DNA of 64,000 nucleotides, taken from assembly GCA_038025085.1 (NCBI GenBank), contig CM076140.1, positions 38,501,501 through 38,565,500 of the forward strand. The letters are read 5' to 3'. Every line of letters begins with the position of its first letter. The first letter of the stretch is position 1. Below the pieces are notes generated by a model. It saw only the letters and a program-made list of their open reading frames with translations. It did no database searches and was not told the origin of the DNA. Both the position numbers and the translations under genes were made by a program. The DNA is from Tetragonia tetragonoides (taxonomy: Eukaryota; Streptophyta; Magnoliopsida; Caryophyllales; Aizoaceae). This document shows positions 11,330 to 22,098 of the stretch, one piece after another.

Positions 11330-12261
11330 CTACTTGACACTAGCACACATCTTCTTCGAGCTAGGGGACTCGTCATGATCGTCCTTCCTCCTAGGCTTCA
11401 CCTCCTTGCAGGGCGTGTATGGATAAGCATATCCACCAAATTTCTGGGGCATGAAACGCTTACTAAAATCATTTGCATGCTTGCGCTTCTTGGTCCAGCA
11501 GTACCCGCACATACCTTTCGGCACAGGCACTAGCACGTGGTTCACCTTCCACTCGAACTCGGATAGGAATAACTCAGCTGCGACGCCTCTAAAGCAAAGA
11601 GACCATCTCGTTCCTTCTCCGTACTTCTTCTCGTGCAAGTGACCGCTCTTGGAGACTACGTCGTCGTACTTCTCCTTGAGTCCCATCCAAGGATGGATGT
11701 TAGGCAGACCAGCTAGAAGTAGCTCTACCCATAAGCCTTCATGTAGACTCGTGCGATTCTCGTACTGATAAAGCTCAATCGTAGTGTAAGCACGTCGTAT
11801 ATAGATACGTATATCCTCCAGCTCAGCATCAGTACCAAATAATGGCTCCACAGGAGGAGTCCAATTTGCAGCAGGAGTAGGTGCAGCAATAGGTGTAGGA
11901 GTAGGCGCGATGTTGTTGTCCCTCTCGGCACTGGTATCCTCCAATTCCGGTATGTCATCATGCTCTTCCGGCGCTGTATGTTCAGAGGGATCTTCCCCTT
12001 CCTCCACACATGCAGCAGGTGCGGCAACTGGGGAAGGTACAGGCGGCTATAGGCGCGGCAACTGGGGCGTGCAGCCTCGTCGCGTGCGACAATCGCGTGC
12101 GCGACGTGGTCTTGCGCGGATTCGCGTCGTACGTTCGCGTCGTTTCCTGTTGACTCACTATCCGATGAAGCTACGTATTCTGCAGATGGTGCACGATGGG
12201 CTAGGGCGCGTGCCCTTTGGTGTGCGGTCGTCATTCGCGCAGTCTTTCTTGTCCTTACCAT
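11330..12261 (-). pseudogene. Extra sense ORF of element B, upstream of gag, unknown function
   Basis: I do not recognise this gene. The N-terminus, in one frame from 12261, is basic (MVRTRKTARMTTAHQRARA). After a frameshift the rest is open from 12007 to 11330. An acidic and Ala/Pro/Thr-rich part precedes a conserved core (ELEDIRIYIRRAYTTIELYQ, then EGLWVELLLAGLPNIHPW, and FEWKVNHVLV) and a Cys pair in CGYCWTKK. The tail is charged. Element C carries the same core at 49444-50426 in the same place between LTR and gag. Conservation of the protein rather than only the DNA suggests it was once coding in the shared ancestor. Confidence 0.65.
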
Positions 12262-12419
12262 CTACAGGTAGACAATCAAACAATGAGGTCATTATAAATC
12301 ACAAGCAAAGTGATTTCAAATAATTCCTATCTTCTAGGACTACTACGCTCAACGGCTTTAATTATATTTTATTTTCCCCAAAATAAAACTAATGTTTATT
12401 AATTCACTAATTAATCTTA

Positions 12420-14598
12420 AGTCATTTCGCAAACCTTACCTGAGGTTTTAGAAGAATCATTGAAATTCATTTGCATACGAACATAACCATATAATCAAGC
12501 ATACGCACAACGACATTCTTTCATATGCAATTCTTGTATAGTGATCACACGAAATACGACATAGACAATCCGTCTTGATTAGAGAGATGTAAGAGAGCGA
12601 ATAGAACAACGATTACCCATACTGTTCATCGAAGATACAATCACACCATGGACTTAATGACTCTAGTGTGCACACTACCTCTAGTACAATTACACGAGCC
12701 TAGAGGAATTATTAAATGAGGAATGATCCATCCCAGACACACTGCGAGGTGTCCAGAAGTAACTTGGGAATCACTCATCCCTTGAACTACACCATTAGGT
12801 GCAGTCCCAATTGCTCGACTACTCCTAGGGATCCATTAGGAGTCTTACTCTCATTTAATTCAATTCACATAATTTGCATTGGTTGACATAAGTGGTACTA
12901 CGAGACCACGACTTACTAATTCATTTCATGCTCTTGACAATGAATAGTAAATAACGACGATAATGATAATTCAATACGATGAGAATTAAAAATGCTTTAA
13001 TTCAATAACGGCGATAATTCAATAATGATGACAAGTAATGTCAAGCACAATTTCGGCAGCACTTCGGCAGGGTAATATGATATCCAAAAATTCACAAATC
13101 ACCAGAGACATTCAACGATAATATATAGGGCTCACTAGCACTCAGTAATACCCATACCAATTAGCCTATAATTAATAGCATAATAATATTAATAATTCGC
13201 TATTCAACAATTGTCCAATAATCATCATATGGACTAATTAATTCCCAAAACATGCTAACATCAACATGCTAATTATAACTCATATTTACAGCAGTGAATC
13301 ATGCTTAATAACTTCATAATAATGACGATATATATTAATCATGTCTTGCATATTAAATTCACAACAAATTTCCAATTAGCACATAACACATGAAAATAGT
13401 TTTGATGGGGCTTTGGAAGAAGGTAGGCATGAGCGCTTACCACTAATACGCTACCAACAGTAAGTATGCTCCAACCAACCGACAATAATCACGCTTGCTC
13501 GTTAGGTCCTAATTAAAAACAATTACCGAATCAGTATTAAGTAAATACGAAAATACAAACAGTAATGAAATCTCAATATGATATTTTTATTAAATTCCTT
13601 GATTTATTTTAATCAATCTAGGCTTTTGAAAATCCGAATTCCAATTCCGAATGAGTGCAGAAAAATAAAAATATTAAATTAAAAATACTGAAAATCGAAT
13701 TAATAATTACAAAAAATATAAAAACGAAACCCTAACTTTAAAATTAGGTCTAGGTCACGGGTACCCATGCGTGGGACCCATAAACTGACCCATCACCACC
13801 ACCACCACCCACCACTGGCCACCATGGCCGGTGGTGGTGGTCCCCGGAGCTCCGGCGAAGAGGAGAGAGAAAGAGAGCGAAAGAGAGAGACGAAGAGAGA
13901 ACAAGAGAAAGAAGAACGGGGCGGGGGATGACTGGCCGCCCGCCGGTCACAACCTGGGCATCGGCCCTGTGGTCCAGTGGTGGTCCGGCGACCAGGAGGC
14001 CGCGCGAGGGGCGCGTGAAGGGAGACCCTCGGGGAGAGAGAGAGAAAGGGAGAAAGAAAGAGAAAGAGAGAGGGAGAAGAGAAAATCTTACCCCCGGTGG
14101 CTATGGCGGATTCCGGCGGGAGGAAGAGATGGCCGGCGGTGGAGAGAGAGAGAGAGAGGAGAGAGCCGGGTGAGAGAGAGAGAGGGAGACCGTGAGTTGG
14201 GAGAAGAGAGAGAGTGAATGCATGAGGGTTTTGGCTCAGTTTGCAAAACTGACTAATTGTCTCACATTTTCCTTATTATTAGCCCTCAGTCAACCCAAGT
14301 CAAATACTACTAGGTTTAGGAATTTATTTAACAAATTTCTGATTTAAAAAGCTAATTAAAACTAATTAAAACTAATTAAAACTATATGAATAATTCTTAT
14401 TCATATATAAAACATTTTAATTAAATTCCTCAAAATTAATAAATACAATTTATGAAAGTCCCATAATAATAATTAATATTATTATGGCTTTAATTGAATA
14501 AATCGAATCCTTAAATTAATATACGATTTAATCTCCGAAACTATTTGTAAATCATTTATAGATGAATATAATAATTATAGAAAATATTGGGTATCACA
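12420..14598 (-). repeat. 5' LTR of element B, truncated at its 3' end
   Basis: The minus strand begins TGTGATACCCAATATTTTC, the same as the LTRs of element C. The (CT)n-rich stretch (plus-strand GA-rich, 13857-14215) lies downstream of the likely promoter and gives long low-complexity ORFs that are not genes. Toward 12420 the LTR ends abruptly at a point matching about 48800 of element C. The LTR end, primer site and first bases of the internal region are deleted. Confidence 0.75.
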
Positions 14599-14603
14599 CA
14601 TTG

Positions 14604-17600
14604 GCCCTTACTTCTTTGAGTACTAAATCTCCAACTTTGAGGTCTCTCATTTTAAGCCTTTGGTTGAAGTGCTTTGTTAATCTCGTTTGATAGATTCTCA
14701 CATTGTGCAAAGCTTGCAACCTTTTCTCATCTAGTAAGACTAATTGGTCGTAGCGGGCTTGGACCCAATCCACTTCTGGATTTTGGCTTTCTAGGACGAT
14801 CCTTAGAGATGGGACCTCTAACTCGATTGGTAATACGACTTCCATTCCATAAACTAGAGAGTATGGTGTTGCTCCTGTTGATGCGCTAATGGAAGTCCTA
14901 TATCCCCAAAGTGTGAATGGCAACTTGTTGGGCCAATCGTAATAATTTTCGGACATCCTTTCGATGATTTTCTTAATATTCTTGTTAGTTGCTTCTACTG
15001 CACCATTTGTTTGCGGTCCGTAGGGAGATGACTTCCGATGTTGGATCTTGAACTGGGCTACGAGCTCAATTACTTCCTTCATAAAATGTGACCCATTATC
15101 GCTAATGATCTCTTAGGGAACCCCATACCTTGCTATTATATTGTTCTTTATGAACTTGACCACATGCTTTGCTTTGAGCTTTGCGTAGGATTGCGCCTCA
15201 ACCCATTTAGTGAAGTAGTCAATTGCAACTAGAATGTATTCATGGCCCCTTTTACCTGTTGGGGTTATTTTTCCAATGATATCTATCCCACATGTTGAGA
15301 AGGCCAAGGCGAGGTGAAAGTATATAGTGGGCTTGCGGCAAGTGTTGTAGATTTGCGTGTGTCTGACATTGTGTGCATCTTTTAACGAATTCACAACAGC
15401 CTTTCTCCATCATGGTCCAATAATAGCCAAGCCTAATTATCTTCCTAGATAACATCAGACCATTCATATGCGGTCCACAGACTCCTCCATGTATGGGCCA
15501 TATCGGTGCTTAAGCATAAGAGATTAATCCCGTTTGGGGTTTTCTTGTATTTTTGACCTTGTACCTTAATGAATTGGGCCGCGAGGCTTCTAAGTGCCTT
15601 TTGAACTCTAGGGCTAGAATCAGGAGGGTAAACTTGATGGACGAGTAGGTTCTTTATATCAGTGTACCATTCATCTTCTTCACCATGGAATATCTCCAAA
15701 GCATCGCAATATGAATGTTCAGACCTTCTTTGTACGCAAATGGGCATCATTTGAATGGAATCAGGTATGTTGATCATGCTTGCCAATTTAGCCAAGGCAT
15801 CTGCGAATTTGTTATCTTCTCGCGGAAGGTATGTGAAATGTATTCGGTTGAAGTACACCATGATTTTATCTAAGTATTCTTGGTAGAGTACTATGGATTC
15901 ACTTTTGGCTGTCCATACGTTGGAAATTTGGTTGATTATGAGTGATGAGTCACCATAGACTCGAAGCGTTTTAATGCCAAGGCTTATGGCGGATTGCAAT
16001 CCTATTATGCAAGCTTCATATTCCGCGACATTGTTGGTGACCTCGTGGTCCAACTTGACCGAAATAGGTGTATGTGCACCGTCAGGAGATACTATTAGCT
16101 CTCCTACCCTAAAGCCCTTTGGGTTAGATGCTCCATCGAAATATAGCTGCCAGGTCTCGGTGTCTAGGGTCTTTGCCCCTTCGTCTGGAAAGTGACATTC
16201 TTCCTTGCGATAAAGCTCGTTTATAAGTTGATCAGCTAGGTATTCCGAGATAGCATGTCCTTTGATTGCTTTTTGGTGTTCAAATCCGAGGTCAAACTCA
16301 GATACAAGGACGGTCCATCTTGCTATTCTACCATTCAGGATGCGGTTTTCAAATATATACTTCAGAGGATTTTCTCTCGATCTTATGTGGATCGTGTGTT
16401 AGAGCATGTAATGTCGTAGTTTCTTGGTCGTGGCGACCAAGGCTAGGCATGTCTTTTCTAGAGGGGAATAGCGGGTTTCATATTCTAGTAACTTTTTGCT
16501 CACATAGTAGATGGCTTTCTCTTCCTTGTTTATTACTTGGGCTAGCATGGCCCCAGTGATGTTTCTGTGACTGTAAGGTAGAGAATTAAAGGCATGCCTG
16601 GAGTTGGCGATACTAATACAGGTGGTTTAGACAGATAGGCCTTAATTTTGTCAAAGGCCTTTTGGCATTGTTCATCCCATTCCGTTTTTACCTCTTTCTT
16701 GAGCTTTTTGAATATAGGCTCGCATGTGATAGTCAATTTGGAAATGAATCGACTAATGTACTGGATTCTTCCTTGGAAGCCCTTGATTTCTTTTTATGTT
16801 TTAGGAGGAGGCATGTGTTTTATGATCTTGATCTTATATGGATCAATGTTGATCCCTCTGGTGCTTATGACGAATCCTTCAAGTTTGCCGGATGTGACTC
16901 CGAATGCGCACTTTTTGGGATTGAGCCTCATGTTGTACTTCCCAAGCCTATCGAAAAACTTTTGAAGTGAGGGTACATGCCCTTCTCTTTCTTTAGACTT
17001 TATGATCATGTTGTCCACGTATACTTCTGCCTCTTTGTGCATCATATCACGGAGAAGGGTGGTCGCGATTCTTTGGTACGTAGCCCTTGCATTCTTAAGC
17101 CCGAATGGCATTATGGTGTAGCAATAAGTGCCCCATTGTGTGATGAAAGTGCTTTTCTCCTCATCATCTTTGGCCATTAAGAATTGGTTATATCCTGCGT
17201 ACCCGTCCATGAATGACAAGAGGGTGTGTCCGACTGTATTGTCTACTAGAACATCTATGTAGGGTAGTGGAAAGTCATCTTTGGGGCTTGCTTTATTTAA
17301 GTCCCTGAAATCCATGCACATTCGTACCCGTCCATCCTTTTTTGGGACCAGAACGATGTTGGCTACCCAATCGGGGTAATTGGCCACTCTTGTAAAGCCT
17401 GCGTCAAGTTGTTTTTGGACCTCCTCTTTGATCTTAAGAGCCGACTCTTGTTTCATTCTTTTTTGCTTTTGTTTGACTGGTTTATAGTCGGGTTTTAGCG
17501 GGATGGTATGTTGGGCAATGTTGCGGTCTATACCGAGCATGTCCTTGTAGGACCAGGCGAAAACATCCGTATAATTCTTTAGGAGTGTTACGAATCTTTT

Positions 17601-19520
17601 GCGTTCATTAGAAGTTAAAGACAAGCCAATTTTCACATGGCGTGACTCATCATTAGTTGTAATATTTATTGTCTCCGTTTCTTCGACTATTGAAGTATTT
17701 TGTTCATGTTCAATTAGTGCTTTAATGACTTCTTTTGGCAATTCTGTTATGTCTTTTGAATTATTAGCAACAAGGCATTCTGAGTAAGTGAAATCAGCAC
17801 TCATAACATTAAAAGAAGCGGACAACACATCAATGAGGTCATCACTAACGACCTTAGTAGCAACAGGAACAGAGTGGGGTGGACTAACCGACACCTCTAA
17901 GATAATAGACTCAGAATCAGACTCATAATTAGAATTGGGCCTTTCTGAAAGACCGTTGTGGATCGTGAACTTGTACTTGAGTCCCTCGACTGGAGCCCAC
18001 TTTGTCTTGTGCTTCAAGGTGGCGCGGTCGGCCCCGATTGGGGCAATCAGCTTGGACGGGTCGAAACCTTCATTAAAAAGCACAGTAAGGGGAAGTTTGC
18101 TCATTGCCTTATCGTATTGGCGACGTTCTTCACCAAATAGTAACCCAAAGTCGTTGGGTACCATGTCATTAGCCCAATCTTTACTGGATTGGTCCTCCTT
18201 GAGAGGTGATGGTGCTTCTTCACTCATAGTAAAACAGTCTTGAAATGCCTCAAAGCCTGGAACTAAAATTCCATTTATTGCGTAAGGTTCTGGGAGTCCA
18301 TAATAGGGGTATGGATCGCCTTCTTGGAGAAATTTCCCGTTGAGAGTTAGAGGATAAGGATCCATGCTATGTGGGATCGGCTTGTTGGCCGCACGGGCTT
18401 TCTTTCTAGCCACTTCCTTGGATATGTAGGCTCGAATCTCTTGCCTAGTGGGTTTATAGCCTAGCCCAAATAGATCATTTTTTATCGTAGTGCTCCAGCA
18501 AGATTGGGTTACCTTGGGGTGAGGACCCAAAGTGGTGCCTGGAAAGGAACCTTGTTTCCTAAATAGGGTGTTCACATCGAGTGTGGGCTCTATTGTTTCT
18601 ATGAATGATATCTTCTCAAAGCCCCATAATTCTTCATCTTGCTCATTTTGCTCTATCTTTAGGACTGGAGCCTTTTCTATCTGGGCTACCTTGGTATCGG
18701 TGCAGACTTTCAGAGAGGATCCTGCTAGAGATAACTTCATCTTTTGGTGAAGGGATGAGGCTGCAGAATTAAGCCCATGCAACTAAGGCCTTCCTAAAAG
18801 TAGATTAAATGTGGCCGGATTATCTATGACGTGAAATTGGACCATTTTCTCGATGAGCCCAATGTTAATATTCATAGAGAATGTGTCTATGACGTTTCTT
18901 TTGGAATTGTCGTAAGCTCTTAGCCCTTGTGCGGAATGCACGAGGTTGTTGCAGTCTATTTTGAGGTGGTCATCAGTCTTCAAGTGGCACACGTTTACAG
19001 CCGAGTCAATGTCAACTGAAGTCATGGGGACTTGTCTTTGTTGACAAATTACAGTCAGATAGAGAGCTTTGTTGTGATTAATGCGTTCGGGTGGAAGCTC
19101 ATTGTCAGAAAAGGTGACGGGTGCGGATGAATTTCTTTGGACCAGTAGGTTAACCACATCCTCGGGAGTAGCATTTGGAGAGATGGTGGTTGCATTCAAG
19201 GCTTCTAGCACGGCCCGTCTATGACTGATAGAAGTGGTCAACAATCGCCAAATGGATATATCGGCTTTGGTCTATTGCAATTGCCTAAGGATATTAGTTC
19301 CATCATCTTCCTTAATTTCCTCTATTTGGGTTGGATCCCTATCGGGGATTGACACGGGATCTACAGGTTGGATTTGAGATGGATCCATGTAGATGTTCTC
19401 GGGCCTGAACTGGTGGCCCGACCTTGTGAGGTAGTTCAAAGCCTTGTCGTCTTCAACTTTCACATCATTGGAGATGTCATACCATGCTTTTCCGTTGGCT
19501 ATGTCATGGACTTGAGGAGT
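14604..19520 (-). pseudogene. pol of element A: protease, RT, two RNase H domains, integrase
   Basis: In minus-strand order: protease remnant (VDIDSAVNVC near 19000, where element D has VDNSSAVNVC), a long linker, reverse transcriptase (about 17500-16950, with LVPKKDGRVRMCMDFRDLN and FGLKNARATYQ), a first RNase H, a second archaeal-type RNase H (about 16170-15800, with TNNVAEYEACIIGLQSA), and integrase (YILVAIDYFTKW, then EIISDNGSHF, then PYGPQTNGAVEATN). The RT active site reads YVDN (17010-17021) where D has YVDD, so the second catalytic Asp is lost. There are stops near 18780, 16793 and 15110 and a small deletion near 15490. The second RNase H is a Tat-lineage mark. B interrupts the C-terminus and D the N-terminus. 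Confidence 0.9.
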
Positions 19521-21032
19521 TGTAAGAACCCTCGCCTTTCCGGCGCCTGAAAATCGATGCGTTTGGTTGGAATTAATGGTTCTTAAATAATACGTCATAT
19601 GCAATTTAAATTTAATTATAACGGGGAATAATAATTCGCAAGTAATGAAGCCGCCACTAATTTTTAGGAAAAAATTGGAAACCATCAAAGTGCACCCAAT
19701 TCCTATTGGGAATTGACTCATACCCATGGGGATAAATATTGAGTTCGGGGGTGTAGGTACGAAATAGACAAAACGAATCTCATCTAAATCGCCCAAATAA
19801 ACGGCCTCTACTAAGCCTATCCATGTCAAATATTTATCTATGCTATATGGTTCCATATAAATCCAGTCGTCCAAGATCCTACATTAACTAGGTGGGTAAA
19901 AGAAAACCAAATTACCTATGTTATCACTTTGCACAATTTATATCCAATTTGCATGCATACTATTATAAAGACATAAACAAGAGATAAGAGCAATAATTTA
20001 ACATCCCAACCTACCACACTTGCTAAACGCGCCAAGCATTGCACCTGCACATCAATAGATTGGTTAGTAACTTCAAAGTAAGAACAATGCAAAAATATTA
20101 ACTTTATGCCCAAATAAACCTAGGAGGTTGCTACATGTATGCACAAACTATAAAAAAATATGCAAACTTGCATAAACTAATAAAAAGATGCAAACTTTAA
20201 ATTAAGCTAATCATGCATAATTAATTACAAGGACCCAAGCATGCAAATTTATTTAACCATAATCAAAAGCTAAATAAAACATGATTATAAGCAATAAACA
20301 AGAGCTTTAATAAAGAATTTAGGGCCTCAGGATGGTTAACCTGGACGTTCTATTCGAACGGGACTAGTAGAATTAGGATTGCTCTTCAATCTTGGGTGCT
20401 AGGTTGGATGCAATGGCTTGCTTGAGTCTTCAAAATCTGAATTCTCTATGATTTGGGAATTTTTGTTATCTCAATGCTCTCAAAATTATAAACTGATCAA
20501 CCTCTCTCAAAAGAGGGTGAAAAGGAGTATTTATAGACTTTGGGGACAAAATTAGGGGCTAAGGGTAAGAAACCCAGCGCCAAAACTCGGCCCAGCCAGA
20601 ATACAGGCCCAGCGGCCAACCGGAAGGCAGCCGGAGCCCAGCGGCTGCCCTGAGGGCCCCCGCTGTCACGCGTAAGCCGCCGGACTGACAGCGTCAGCCG
20701 CTGGTCCTGGAGGCGCGCGCGTGTCTAGGGTTTTTTGACTTTTTGTGCTCAGTAAATTACAAAATTTCCCTTAGGCTGACCCAAGGGGTCGGGATTGAGC
20801 GGTTTTGACCCAAATCTTCAAGACGCGATATCTCTTGATCCGGGAACCTGATTGAGGCAAGCTCAAAGGCGCTGGAATCCTTATAAGAAAGGCTAGCCAA
20901 AGACTGCAGTTTCAAGGAATTTGGTCTAGATTTCCAAGAAATGTCCTTTTCTACTTACGTCCATGCTAATCCTTTACCATCATCATCGGGCGTTGCGGTG
21001 CCAGGGGATGAGAACCGATTAGGGTGTCTATA
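19521..21032 (-). repeat. 3' LTR of element D, 1512 bp
   Basis: The plus strand begins TGTAAGAACCC and ends GGTGTCTATA; the partner LTR ends CTACA, so the last bases are mutated here. It contains GTTCGGGGGTGTAGGTACGA (from about 19744), a primer-site-like GAAGCCGCCAC (19647-19657), a minus-strand TATA-like CTATAAATAC (20527-20536), and an inverted-repeat cluster of GCGGC/GCCGC words at 20610-20705. Long ORFs read across this LTR are also present in the other copies and reflect LTR relatedness, not genes. Confidence 0.88.
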
Positions 21033-21050
21033 GAAGCCCCCACTTTGGCC
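21033..21050 (-). other. Polypurine tract of element D
   Basis: On the minus strand GGCCAAAGTGGGGGCTTC directly precedes the 3' LTR. Element G has the same sequence with one change at 60564-60581. This is the expected site of plus-strand DNA priming. Confidence 0.75.
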
Positions 21051-21172
21051 GAGCTTGTGAAAGCGAAGGGCAAAGTATTTTCTAAAAAATGCCTGTAGGG
21101 TCTTTTGAAAAAAAATACTTTATGTTAGAAAAGGAAAAAGGGTGGACTCCTGACCGCCTGTGGTCAGGTTTA

Positions 21173-21380
21173 CCTGCTTTGCGGGTGCCAACGCGATGCT
21201 AATTTTAATAGCCTCGTCGTCAAAGAGCATTGCGTAGCTCTGCTTTGCGGGTGCCAACGTGATGCTAATTTTAATAGCCTCCACGTCAAAGAGTGTTGCG
21301 TAGCTCTGCTTTGCTGGTGCCAACGTCATGCTAATTTTCATATCCTCAACGTCAAAGAGCGTTGCGTAGCTCTGCTTTTG
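21173..21380. repeat. Tandem repeat, three units of about 66 bp, in the 3' region of element D
   Basis: Three head-to-tail copies contain CTGCTTTGCGGGTGCCAACG and GTCAAAGAGNNTTGCGTAGC. They lie between the 3' LTR and the antisense PMD gene. On the minus strand they encode a repeated KQSYATLFDVE peptide, which I regard as a by-product. Element G has a different tandem repeat at the same place. Tandem subrepeats in this region are a known trait of Tat/Ogre elements. Confidence 0.85.
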
Positions 21381-22098
21381 TAATGCCTGTGTCTTGGAAA
21401 ATTGTGCCTGCAAAAAATAGATAAAGTGTTTGTGCCTGCGAAAATTAGAGAATATGCCTGTGCCTGCGAAAAAGTAGATAAAATCGGGTCCCTAGGATAG
21501 GAAACTATGTTGCGGGGGCAAAAAGGTCATTTTGGGTGACGTGCCTGTATCTCCCGGGCTTCTAACGGTCGAGAAATGAAATCCCGCGTGGAATTTGAAC
21601 TTGCGGGCCCGCCCCGTGAGAGGCGGAAGAGAAAACGGGTTCAGCGGTCATGCGCAGGGTCGCTGAGCGCTGGGCGGCCTTATCGGGCCCGTTCAGCTGC
21701 TCAACTGTCGGTGCGGGGATGCTGAGGGCAGCCGCCCGGCTTGGCGGGGTAGCCGCCGGGGCCAGAGGCCTTGAACCCGGCCGCCGGGCCGGTTCAAAGG
21801 CGCGGCTTTGAGGTTTTGTTGGGAGAGAGCCGAATTTTGGGTCATTTCTTCCCAAAATTACGAGATTCTCTCTCTCTCTACCTCCATTGTTGTCCAATCT
21901 TCATTTCTTGCTCAAATTTGCTCAAATTTGTTGCATTTGCTTGCTTTTGCATAATCTTTGCATAATTCGAAATTTATTTGTGATTTTTCACAAATTTGGG
22001 GTGAATTTGAGAGTGGGTTTTTGAAATCCTTGGAGAGAGAAAATCCGAAATTCTCCATTTTGTTTGTTGTTCTTGCTTGCTTTGCTCATCCTTCTTCT

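Larger units (their letters stand above)
8855..14598 (-). mobile_element. Element B: chromovirus-like Ty3/gypsy element with internal deletions
   Basis: The element starts TGTAACACCCCC and ends GGGTATCACA on the plus strand and is flanked by a perfect 5-bp target duplication, CATTG (8850-8854 and 14599-14603). The empty site is seen in element D near 27690. Inside, on the minus strand, are an LTR (14598 to about 12420), an extra ORF (12261-11330), gag (10655-9519), protease (9522-9028) and a short LTR end (about 9028-8855). Compared with element C it lacks the end of the 5' LTR with the primer site, all of RT, RNase H and integrase, and most of the 3' LTR. It therefore cannot transpose on its own and perhaps not at all. 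Confidence 0.88.

Noticed and set aside
13831..14217. ORF rich in Arg/Glu on the plus strand in element B, and its kin at 47077-47617 and 56253-56747
   Set aside because: These are translations of (GA/CT)n leader sequence in LTRs; low complexity, no domain, and found in every LTR copy.
19272..19874. ORF beginning MDDWIYMEPYSIDKYLTW, also at 35310-35573 and 39335-39769
   Set aside because: All three are the same stretch of LTR read on the minus strand; conservation follows from LTR relatedness. The downstream half of the first is pol of A.
21120..21413. Minus-strand ORF with repeated KQSYATLFDVE as a repeat protein
   Set aside because: It covers only the three tandem units and has no domain; more likely noncoding.
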